From Planctomycetota bacterium (GTDB taxonomy: Bacteria > Planctomycetota > Planctomycetia > Gemmatales > HRBIN36), in assembly GCA_014584395.1 (NCBI GenBank), contig JACTMY010000018.1, positions 555,015 to 619,014 on the forward strand: a stretch of DNA of 64,000 nt, written 5' to 3'. Both the position numbers and the translations under genes were made by a program. The stretch's first letter is position 1, and each line of letters opens with the position of its first letter. Shown one piece after another: positions 8,724 to 16,365 of the stretch. A model generated the notes under the pieces. The model did no database searches, was not told the origin of the DNA, and saw only the letters and a list, made by a program, of their open reading frames with translations.

Positions 8724-10037
8724 TTATCCTTTGACCGTGGCTTTCTTGAGGAGTTCCTTGACGGACTCGCCGCCATCGACGTATTTCATGGGCCGCTTTT
8801 CGGCGCTGATGTGCTCCTTGCGGGGATTGATGTCGAGGGCTTCGTAAATCGTGCAGAACAGATCCTGGACGCTGATGGGTCGATCCTTGATCTCGCGACC
8901 ATCCTTGCCGGTGTTGCCGATGACCATCCCGCCCTTAAGCCCGCCTCCGGCCACGGCCACGGAGAAGGCTCGGGGGTAATGATCGCGGCCCGTGCGTGCG
9001 TTGATGTTCGGGGTTCGGCCAAATTCGCCCATCCAAATGACCAGGGTCCTGTCCAGCATGCCTCGAGCGGCTAAATCCTCAACCAAGGAGGCAAAAGCAG
9101 GATCGTTCTGCTCGGCCAAGCGCTTGGTGCGATTGAAATTGTCGTCGTGGGTATCCCAGCCGCCCATCGCCACCTCAACGCAGGTCACCCCGGTTTCGAC
9201 CAAACGCCGCGCCAGCAAGCAGCCCTGGCCAAAGGTGGACCGGCCATATCGGTCGCGCACGGCATCCTTCTCCAAGGACAGGTCGAACGCCTTGATCCGC
9301 GGGCTGGTCACCATGCTCGCGGCGGCTTTCTGCAGAGCCTGTTGATCTTCCACGCGGATTTTTCCGCCCGCCTCGGCGAAATCCTTGGACAGCTTGTCCA
9401 CGAGACCCAGCCGCCGCTTGAGTCGGCTTGCGTCCACGCCGCTGGGCAGTTCCACATTCATCGGCATCCGATTAGGGTCTTGCACGACGAACGGGGCATA
9501 GGACATGCCCAGATAGCTGGGGCTGAGGTTGGCCCCGGGACCGATGCTGACGAAGTGGGGTAAATCGAAATTCGGCTCGGAAAGTTCGTTGGAGATAATG
9601 GACCCCAACCCGGGATGCTTAACGCTGCCGCTGGGGGCATAGCTCGTGTGCAGCAAATAGACGGCCCGCTCGTGGTTGCCCTCGCGGCTGAACACCGAAC
9701 GCAGCAGCGCGATGTGCTTCATCTGCTTGGCGGTTTTTTCCCACCCCTCGGCAATCTCGATGCCGGGGACGGACGTCGAAATGGCCTTCGTGGGACCGCC
9801 GGTCGCCGTGCCCGGCTTAGGATCGAAGGTCTCGAACTGGCTGGGCGCGCCGCGTTGGAAGAGGAGAATGCAGGCCATGCCCTTCTTGCGAAGCTGGGCC
9901 GCCTCCAGCCGCACGGCATCCAGCCAGCCGATGGCCGACAAGCCCGCCGTCCCCGCCGCGATTTGTTTCAAGAACAACCGACGATCGCTGACGCAGCCAT
10001 CGGGCGTCACCTGCAAGTGCCAATTCGTCGTCAGCAT
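8724..10037 (-). CDS. DUF1501 family exported protein (Tat signal)
   Basis: A 437-residue member of DUF1501, a sulfatase/alkaline-phosphatase-superfamily-like group greatly expanded in planctomycetes. The N-terminus has SDRRLFLKQIAAG followed by a hydrophobic stretch, matching the Tat twin-arginine consensus, so export in folded form is expected. The family motif WMGEFGRTPNINARTGRDHY is present, followed by GGGLKGG. Enzymatic activity of the family is undefined. It lies immediately downstream of a DUF1549/DUF1553 gene, the usual planctomycete pairing, so the two products probably act together. Confidence 0.9.
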   Translation of the reverse strand: MLTTNWHLQVTPDGCVSDRRLFLKQIAAGTAGLSAIGWLDAVRLEAAQLRKKGMACILLFQRGAPSQFETFDPKPGTATGGPTKAISTSVPGIEIAEGWEKTAKQMKHIALLRSVFSREGNHERAVYLLHTSYAPSGSVKHPGLGSIISNELSEPNFDLPHFVSIGPGANLSPSYLGMSYAPFVVQDPNRMPMNVELPSGVDASRLKRRLGLVDKLSKDFAEAGGKIRVEDQQALQKAAASMVTSPRIKAFDLSLEKDAVRDRYGRSTFGQGCLLARRLVETGVTCVEVAMGGWDTHDDNFNRTKRLAEQNDPAFASLVEDLAARGMLDRTLVIWMGEFGRTPNINARTGRDHYPRAFSVAVAGGGLKGGMVIGNTGKDGREIKDRPISVQDLFCTIYEALDINPRKEHISAEKRPMKYVDGGESVKELLKKATVKG

Positions 10038-10110
10038 GTTGGTTTATCCTTTATGTTTCCGTGAACCTTAGCAATGGCGCCAATGAACCTCGTTCGGGCA
10101 TGGCATCCCG

Positions 10111-11904
10111 TTAGCGCTTGGTTTGAAACTCCGCCGAGTTGAGCAAGGCCCACATCAGGTCCTCATAGGCCTCGTTGCGGTTGCTCTGGGTTTTGACATA
10201 ATCCAATGCGATCCGCGCCTCGCGATTCGTGGGCTTGCGTGCCAGCGTTTTCAGGTAAAGCGCCCTGATTGCTTCTTCATCGCGCTGATTCTCGCGCAAA
10301 ATCTTGGACAATGTGTTGTCGCCTTGCGCTCGAATTTTATTTTGGATGAGCGGATTGTTCATGAGCATGAGGGCTTGCGGGATCGTTCCCTCCACGGAAT
10401 CCACCCGGGCGGAAGGATCGAAGCCAAAGGTTTGCAGAAAGAGGCCTTCGAAGGTAAAGCGTCGCCCCGCACGGTTTGCTGGCGGAGGCGGCGCCGCCCC
10501 GGGACGATTGCGGAGCATGGGTAAGTTGTTTAAACTCCCGAGCACCGATTCCAGCGAATCCCACAAGGCATCGGCCCGCAGACGCGCGGGATAGGCACCG
10601 GCGAATTGCAAATGCTGGTCGGCCACGTCGCCAATACGAATCTGCCGTTGATACGTTTCCGTGTTCAGCAAGACGCGGTAGAGATCGCGAATGTCATAAT
10701 CCGTGGCGACGAAATGAGCCGCCAGGTGCAGCAGCACGCCCGGATAAATGGCTTCCTGCAAAGGTCCCAGATTATCGACGGGCTGATAGAAGGCCTGCCC
10801 CATCAATTCTCCCCAGAGCCGATTGACGAAGGCTGCCGCGAACCAATAGTTGTCCTTGCTGGTGATGAAGTCCGCCAGCTTGTTGCGCCGTTCCTGGTCG
10901 CTCATCCCGGAGCGCAGGCTTTGCCCCGTGAGAAACTTGGGGGACAAGGTCGTGCGTTTGCTCGGATCTTTAGTGTCGGTCATCTGATGCTCGCCGCGCG
11001 GCAGGGAGATCAGTTCCTGGCCGCGAAACATCGGATTTGGATTCGTGCTGCTGGGATTGTCCACGCGAACCAAGCGATCCCTCGTCCTGGCGAAGAAGGC
11101 GGCGAATTCATGAAATTGTTGCTGCTTCCAGATGTCGCTGGGGTGGTCATGGCACTGGGCACACTGGATTTGAATGCCCAGAAAGACCCTGGACGTCTCG
11201 GCAGCGCGTTCGTTGACGGCTTCCCCGCCGCGCGACGTCAGCAGGAAATAGGCCGCGGGATTGAAGTTCTCGACCTGCTCTTTGGAGGCCCCGCCGCGCG
11301 GTCCAGCGAATTCAAACGTCAGCATGCCCTTGGCCGTGATCATGTCGCGCGCGATGGCGGCCCAATTGGCATTGGACTTGATCTGATCGTGCAGCCATTG
11401 CTCGAACTGTCGATCGTGGACGCGAATTCGTTGCTCGGTGGCCCGGGACGCCACGACTTCCCGCCAGTACCGCGCCCAATGCTGATTGAAATCATCACTG
11501 GCCAGCAGCCGATCGATCAACTCTCTTCGTTTCTGGCTGTCCTTGTTGGCGATAAAGCCATTGACTTCCCTGGGCGAAGGCAGTTTCCCGGTCAGGTCCA
11601 GATAGATGCGGCGAATGAACTGTTCATCCGTCGTCAGGGGAGCGGTTTTGAGCTGGTCCTCACGCTGCTCCTTGCCCAATAGGGCATCGACGTCGGCCGA
11701 CTTCATGCGCAACTTGGGGATGGTACGCCATTCCGGCGGCATGACCTCCACCTTCGTTGCGTCTTGGCCAGAGGAATAGGAACCTCCCCCCGGCTTCTTG
11801 GCTTCATCTTGCGCAAACATGGGCCAGGCCAGCAGCCCCAGACTGACCATGCTGATCCAACATACCTTCCAACGATAATCGATGCGATGGTGATAGGCAG
11901 ACAT
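10111..11904 (-). CDS. DUF1549/DUF1553 exported protein with CxxCH motif
   Basis: 597 residues from the ATG 11902-11904 (a GTG one codon earlier is possible; AGGAG lies upstream). A signal segment (WISMVSLGLLAWPMFAQ) is followed by the DUF1549 domain (FIRRIYLDLTGKLPSPREV), the motif CAQCHDHPSDIW, a candidate haem c site, and a C-terminal DUF1553 domain (NRLWGELMGQAFYQPVDNLG; RADALWDSLESVLGSL). These proteins are planctomycete hallmarks with no established biochemical role. The gene precedes the DUF1501 gene by 73 bases on the same strand. Confidence 0.9.
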   Translation of the reverse strand: MSAYHHRIDYRWKVCWISMVSLGLLAWPMFAQDEAKKPGGGSYSSGQDATKVEVMPPEWRTIPKLRMKSADVDALLGKEQREDQLKTAPLTTDEQFIRRIYLDLTGKLPSPREVNGFIANKDSQKRRELIDRLLASDDFNQHWARYWREVVASRATEQRIRVHDRQFEQWLHDQIKSNANWAAIARDMITAKGMLTFEFAGPRGGASKEQVENFNPAAYFLLTSRGGEAVNERAAETSRVFLGIQIQCAQCHDHPSDIWKQQQFHEFAAFFARTRDRLVRVDNPSSTNPNPMFRGQELISLPRGEHQMTDTKDPSKRTTLSPKFLTGQSLRSGMSDQERRNKLADFITSKDNYWFAAAFVNRLWGELMGQAFYQPVDNLGPLQEAIYPGVLLHLAAHFVATDYDIRDLYRVLLNTETYQRQIRIGDVADQHLQFAGAYPARLRADALWDSLESVLGSLNNLPMLRNRPGAAPPPPANRAGRRFTFEGLFLQTFGFDPSARVDSVEGTIPQALMLMNNPLIQNKIRAQGDNTLSKILRENQRDEEAIRALYLKTLARKPTNREARIALDYVKTQSNRNEAYEDLMWALLNSAEFQTKR

Positions 11905-12027
11905 CACTCCATCTCCTAACCGGAAAGAGTGGCTTTATTTCGTCACTGGCTTCGAACTTACTGGATTAGACCCCAATTATCCCATAAAGTTCCGTGTTGC
12001 TTAAAGCTGAAAACAAGATGAGTCAAC

Positions 12028-12060
12028 GAAAAAACCGAGCCGGTTGCGACCGACTCGGTA
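12028..12060 (-). terminator. Rho-independent terminator after the DUF962 gene
   Basis: Minus-strand hairpin (ACCGAGTCGGT ... ACCGGCTCGGT-type stem) followed by six T residues, 28 bases downstream of the DUF962 stop codon. Confidence 0.75.
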
Positions 12061-12087
12061 GTCTAGAACGTTCATTGTTGCTGACGG

Positions 12088-12414
12088 CTAAGAGGTCTGG
12101 CTAGCGCTGGACATCGATTCCATGCGGGGAACAACAGCGACATAGGGACGACCCAGCCATTTCTTGACCAAGATTAACTCACCTGCGTCATTGCCCTCGA
12201 CGGCATGGCCAATGAACTGCAGTGCGTATCCGCCGATGAACAGGCTGATGGCCCAAAGCCATTCGCCATAACAAGCTAGGTAAAGTCCCAAGATCGTGAG
12301 AGGGATGCCGATCATGTGAATACCGAAGTTGAAGGGGTGTTGATGCCGCTCCAACCACTTGAACAACCAGCGTGGTCCTTGGGGTCGCGGAACCCAGTTT
12401 GACTGCTGTCTCAT
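12088..12414 (-). CDS. DUF962/Mpo1-like membrane protein
   Basis: 108 residues if started at the ATG 12412-12414, which has AAGGA nine bases upstream; upstream ATGs at about 12477-12483 lack a ribosome site. The sequence carries the family pattern HQHPFNFGIHMIGIP, two hydrophobic segments and GHAVEGNDAGELILVKKW. In yeast the relative Mpo1 is an Fe(II)-dependent dioxygenase of 2-hydroxy fatty acids, and the conserved histidines (HPFNFGIH, GHAVEGN) could ligate iron; transferring that activity to the bacterial protein is inference. Confidence 0.8.
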   Translation of the reverse strand: MRQQSNWVPRPQGPRWLFKWLERHQHPFNFGIHMIGIPLTILGLYLACYGEWLWAISLFIGGYALQFIGHAVEGNDAGELILVKKWLGRPYVAVVPRMESMSSASQTS

Positions 12415-12798
12415 GAATCCATGTCCTTCTAGAAGTCCATCTGATCGTTGCTCATCATCATGCCGCAAGATCGTCATAGGCATTATAAATAAACCCCCGC
12501 CCTTCGGCACGGGTGAAAATGCTCTGGTTTGAATACATGAGCAATTTTCCAGCCAATAACGGTCAAAATCGGCATAAATTAGTGGAATTGACGGCTTGCT
12601 TCCCTGGCCATTGGTGTGGCGGCCATGCGGGGATCCTTGCTTATATCAACGATTTACCGCTCATCTCATCCTTTCCGAAACCACCCAGTAGAAGGCAATG
12701 CCAGAGAACAGAGATCGAACGGCTAAGCGAATTGACGTCCCCCACGGGACATCCGAAGAAGCTACTTCGAATTCTCCCGCCTCCTAAACGCTTCACTC
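12415..12798. other. Intergenic region between DUF962 gene and rpsT promoter
   Basis: About 380 bases between divergent genes. It is open in one frame ahead of rpsT, but the translation has no conserved look and no ribosome site. I see no RNA gene or repeat here apart from the rpsT promoter candidate at its right edge. Confidence 0.5.
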
Positions 12799-12826
12799 TT
12801 GCCGCCCTGGTGCCATCCTCTATGAT
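12799..12826 (+). promoter_or_regulatory. Candidate sigma-70-type promoter of rpsT
   Basis: TTGCCG (12799-12804) and TATGAT (12821-12826) with a 16-base spacer. Predicted start of transcription is near 12833, leaving a leader of about 30 bases with GGAG at 12851. Based on pattern match only. Confidence 0.4.
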
Positions 12827-12863
12827 GACTGTTCGCCAAACCAATGATCTGGAGATCGAGTTC

Positions 12864-13133
12864 ATGCCGCATACCAAGAGTGCCGCCAAACGTCATGGCC
12901 AAAGTCTGGTCCGCCGAGCGAAAAATCGCGCGATCATCAAGACGCTCAAGACACATACGAAACGCGTCCAGGATGCCGCCAAGGCCAAGGACCTGGCGAA
13001 GTTGACGGAAGAAATCCGCATCGCGGCAAAGAAGTTCGATCAAGCCGCCGCCAAGGGCACGGTGCATCGGAATCTGGCCGCACGCAAGAAGGCCCAGTTC
13101 AGCAAACTGGTTAAGTCCATGACCGCCCAATAG
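12864..13133 (+). CDS. rpsT: 30S ribosomal protein S20
   Basis: An 89-residue, strongly basic protein (MPHTKSAAKRHGQSLVRR; KGTVHRNLAARKKAQFSKLV) matching the S20 family from end to end. S20 binds the 5' domain of 16S rRNA early in small-subunit assembly. The start is set by GGAGATCG (GGAG at 12851-12854) nine bases before the ATG; upstream in-frame sequence is not part of the protein. It is monocistronic, with a promoter candidate upstream and a terminator about 50 bases downstream. Confidence 0.95.
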   Translation: MPHTKSAAKRHGQSLVRRAKNRAIIKTLKTHTKRVQDAAKAKDLAKLTEEIRIAAKKFDQAAAKGTVHRNLAARKKAQFSKLVKSMTAQ

Positions 13134-13180
13134 GGGCGCGCTTCACGAGCCGTTTTTCGACCACTTGGACTTCAAACGCG

Positions 13181-13215
13181 AAAAGCCGAGGCTGAATGGC
13201 CCCGGCTTCTTTTAT
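13181..13215 (+). terminator. Terminator downstream of rpsT
   Basis: Hairpin GCCGAGG / CCCCGGC around a short loop followed by TTCTTTTATT; the A-run before it may also serve the opposite strand. Confidence 0.7.
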
Positions 13216-13237
13216 TGGGTCAAGCTTGCAGCAAGGC

Positions 13238-13930
13238 TTATGAACGAATCTTGGCGAACAGTTCCGACATCTTGATCCCCAATCCCAAACAGATGCGATA
13301 CAAAGTCTCAATCGACGCCGAGTTTTTCCCCAACTCGATCTGGGAAAGATAGCCCAGAGAGACCTTCGTGCGTTCCGCCAGTTGCGCCAGGGTCAAACCC
13401 AAGGACTTGCGGCGTTCACGAATGTATTGTCCCAAACTTTCCCTGAGGGCGTCTTCGGAGAGCCGCAGCAAGCCCTTGGATTCCAGGCACCGTTGCACGA
13501 CGGCCCGCATCTGATTGGGTTGGAACGGCTTCGTGATATAATCAAACGTTCGCGCCCGCAAGCAAGAGACCAGGCTATCCATCGAGGGATAACCCGTGAT
13601 GACGATCACGCTAGCTTCAGGTTGATCGCGCCGCAACCATTCGAACACGTCCTGCGGCGACACCCCCGGCAATACATAGTCCATGATAATCAGGTGATAA
13701 GGCTTGGCCTGCAGGGTGGCTTCCAGTTGCTTGGGCTGGCTGATCACATCGATGTTGAAGTGAGGCTGACTGAGAGTGTGTTGGATGAGTTGACAGATCG
13801 TCGGCTCATCATCGATGACGAGAATGTTCACGTCCGATGTGCAATAAAGCCCTTGGGTAGATTGCACCTCTTCTTCAGTCGTCTCGGGCATGGACTCAAC
13901 CACGTTGGGGTCAGTCACTTGAGACTCCAT
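13238..13930 (-). CDS. Response regulator receiver fused to XRE-type HTH
   Basis: 230 residues. Residues about 35-150 form a CheY-like receiver: acidic pair in VIDDEP, phospho-acceptor aspartate in LIIMDYVLPG, threonine in VITGYPS and lysine in ITKPFQP. The C-terminal about 65 residues are a Cro/CI-type helix-turn-helix (SLGLTLAQLAERTKVSLGYL and a second helix SIETLYRICLGLGI) instead of the usual OmpR, NarL or Fis output. It should be a phosphorylation-controlled DNA-binding protein. No histidine kinase is adjacent. It lies downstream of and co-directional with the three membrane-fusion genes, separated by about 200 bases, so it may be unrelated to them. Confidence 0.88.
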   Translation of the reverse strand: MESQVTDPNVVESMPETTEEEVQSTQGLYCTSDVNILVIDDEPTICQLIQHTLSQPHFNIDVISQPKQLEATLQAKPYHLIIMDYVLPGVSPQDVFEWLRRDQPEASVIVITGYPSMDSLVSCLRARTFDYITKPFQPNQMRAVVQRCLESKGLLRLSEDALRESLGQYIRERRKSLGLTLAQLAERTKVSLGYLSQIELGKNSASIETLYRICLGLGIKMSELFAKIRS

Positions 13931-14127
13931 GGATCACTCCTTACATGCTGCGGAATTATGCTCGGACGCGAAATGATCGTAAAAATCAGCTTACCCCAAC
14001 AATCTACGCTATTTCCTTAGCTATGCCAATAAAAATATGGCAAAAGTGAAAATGACAACTTAGAACTTATTCATGGAGTCCGACAAAGAAATTGGCATTT
14101 TATCTGACGGCGTCGGCAGCTCGATAA

Positions 14128-16326
14128 TTACAACCCCCAATTGAACGTAATGTCCAGATAGCGGTTGATGCGCCACCAGATGGTTTTCGGCTCACACTCA
14201 ATTTTCACTCGAGCCACGACGCCGGGGTGCATGGCGTCGTCGATCTGCTCCATCTTGATTTCCACGACATAATGCTGCGATTGGGGAATCTCCATCTTGG
14301 TCTCTGGATCGGAGTGGGACGCGATGTTGCCTGAGACCTTGTTGGTCAATTGGTAGGGGACCGCCTTGGCTTCGTTGGCGGAGATGTTGGCCACGTGCCC
14401 TGGCCAGTAGTTATAACCCCGGCCATGAATGCGAATCCATGCCGCGTCGCCCGTCTGGATCAAACCCTTGTCGGCGGAAGGCACGAGGAGAATGGCCCGA
14501 AGGTCCCGTTCGTCGCCGATCTCGCAAATGGGCATGCCTTTCTCGAGGAACTTCCCTAGTTCCGTGGGTTTGATCAAGCGCATGACCACGCCGTTGCAGG
14601 TGGCTCGGACCACCAGGCTCTGCTTGATGTAGGCCAATTGCTTGTAGGCGTTGTGCAGCGCCTGGATTTCATTCTTGGTGGCGCCGATCTCGCTGGCGAT
14701 CTTGGGATCGCTGCCCCCCGTCGACAGGTGAGCATTGAGCGTATCAAGCTGCTTGATCCGCAGGGAACGATTCTGCTCGTTGAGCCTGAGCTGGATGTCA
14801 AGCTGCGGATTGTGGAGGATAGCGATGACGTCGCCCGCCTTGACGCGCTGCCCATCCTGGACGACCAATTCCTTGAGGAAGCCGCCAAATTCAGGCGTTT
14901 CCAGCTTGGCCGATTCTTGCGGATTGATCGTCAGATAGGCGACGCCTTTCACCCGCAGGGGCAGCGGAATGAACAAGGCGCAGCCGATCACGACCACGAG
15001 CAAGGCAGCGGAGATGGAGACATTGCGTGGTTTCATGTCGGGCAACCTCCCGCGCTTGGAGACGTTTTTGAAGAGTTGATAAAGGGGCTGGCCGATCATG
15101 GTGACCATCGCCGCGATGCCGAGAACGAAGCTGATGGCCCCAAGCTTGTACGGCTCCAGAAACGTGAACATGAAGACCAGCACCACGAAGGTGATGAACC
15201 AGCGATAGAGATAAGCGGCGATGGCGTAAGTCACAAACAGAATCTGCCGGCCCCGCGTCATATACGGCTGCGGCGGCACCTCGATGCCCAGGCCATACTC
15301 CTGCACAACGCTCATGAGGAAGCGGTTGGATTTCTCACGCAGATTTGGGATTTCCAACCAGTCGGCGAGCACGTAGTAACCGTCGAACCGCATCAGCGGA
15401 TTGGCGTTGAAAACCAGCGTACTGACGCTGCAGACAACCATCAAGCTCATGCTCATGTTGCTGGCAAAACTGCCCGGCTCGCTCCACCACCACACGAAGG
15501 TGGACAGGGCGGCGATAATCAACTCCACGTAGATGCCCGCCGCGCTGATGATGATGCGATGCCATTTGTTCGGCAGCATCCAGGAATCAGAGACATTGCA
15601 ATATAAGCATGGCGAAAAGACCAGGAACAAGGCCCCCATCTCATGGACCTCGCCCTTGAACGTCTTGCACGAAAGGCCGTGGCCGAATTCGTGAATGATC
15701 TTCACCACGCCCAGGGCAATCCACAGGTAAAAGACGGACTTGAAGCTGAAGAATTCCTGATAGGCGGGCAGCCTGGCGATGAAGCTGTTCCATTGGCTCA
15801 TGACCAGGAACAGGGCCGAGAGCATGATGGCCACGCTCAAGTAGAGAAACCAGCGCGTGAAAATAAATCCCAGAGGTTTGACCATCCGGTTGAGCAGGGC
15901 GTCCGGATCGACCAGGGGAATCTTGATGTACAAGACGTTCATGAACTTGTTCATGATCATCTTGCGGCGGCGTTTCTTGAAGCGGTCGTAGATTTGCTTG
16001 CCCGCGCCAGGGGTTTCATTCTGGGCCAAGCCCGCTTGCAATAGTTGACTGGTAAAGGCCTCCAGGTCCTCCAAGGTCAGGCGTTCCGGTCGAAACCGCT
16101 GTTCAAAGGACTTTTGCGCCTCTTCAAGAGTATGCTTGCCATCCATTAAACCGAGCAGAAAGCGTTCATGTTCCTTGAAACGGTAATAGCGCATGCTGAC
16201 CGGATCCTTCACGACGTGATAGATCCGGCCCTCGTAACGCTGTTCGGTAAAGCCCAGATCGGGGCGCAAGCGAATCCTGACGCGCTTGCGCCGCTCCAGA
16301 TCGGATACTTCACTCACCGTGCTCAT
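14128..16326 (-). CDS. PqqD-like / M50 site-2-type protease / HlyD-like fusion
   Basis: 732 residues. Residues about 30-105 resemble the small winged-helix PqqD-like (peptide-binding) fold. After a basic stretch come membrane segments with HEFGH at 212-216, the zinc motif of M50 site-2 proteases, and NANPLMRFDGYYVLADW, matching the family's second motif that supplies the aspartate ligand. Several further membrane segments follow. The C-terminal third is a membrane-fusion (HlyD-like) region: biotinyl/lipoyl-like half (FLKELVVQDGQRVKAGDVIA), a coiled coil, a second half (VVRATCNGVVMRLI) and a beta-barrel. It is last in a three-gene run; 39 bases separate it from the WD40 fusion. Substrate unknown. 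Confidence 0.85.
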   Translation of the reverse strand: MSTVSEVSDLERRKRVRIRLRPDLGFTEQRYEGRIYHVVKDPVSMRYYRFKEHERFLLGLMDGKHTLEEAQKSFEQRFRPERLTLEDLEAFTSQLLQAGLAQNETPGAGKQIYDRFKKRRRKMIMNKFMNVLYIKIPLVDPDALLNRMVKPLGFIFTRWFLYLSVAIMLSALFLVMSQWNSFIARLPAYQEFFSFKSVFYLWIALGVVKIIHEFGHGLSCKTFKGEVHEMGALFLVFSPCLYCNVSDSWMLPNKWHRIIISAAGIYVELIIAALSTFVWWWSEPGSFASNMSMSLMVVCSVSTLVFNANPLMRFDGYYVLADWLEIPNLREKSNRFLMSVVQEYGLGIEVPPQPYMTRGRQILFVTYAIAAYLYRWFITFVVLVFMFTFLEPYKLGAISFVLGIAAMVTMIGQPLYQLFKNVSKRGRLPDMKPRNVSISAALLVVVIGCALFIPLPLRVKGVAYLTINPQESAKLETPEFGGFLKELVVQDGQRVKAGDVIAILHNPQLDIQLRLNEQNRSLRIKQLDTLNAHLSTGGSDPKIASEIGATKNEIQALHNAYKQLAYIKQSLVVRATCNGVVMRLIKPTELGKFLEKGMPICEIGDERDLRAILLVPSADKGLIQTGDAAWIRIHGRGYNYWPGHVANISANEAKAVPYQLTNKVSGNIASHSDPETKMEIPQSQHYVVEIKMEQIDDAMHPGVVARVKIECEPKTIWWRINRYLDITFNWGL

Positions 16327-16365
16327 GCCAACCTCGCGCGAGGAATGCCTCTTATGCCGCGATCC

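Noticed and set aside
10606..11682. Long plus-strand open frame opposite the DUF1549/1553 gene
   Set aside because: High-GC antisense frame; the minus strand carries clear family motifs and the plus translation has none.
14638..15606. Plus-strand open frame opposite the M50 fusion gene
   Set aside because: His/Asp/Gln-rich mirror of the real gene with no motif or ribosome site.
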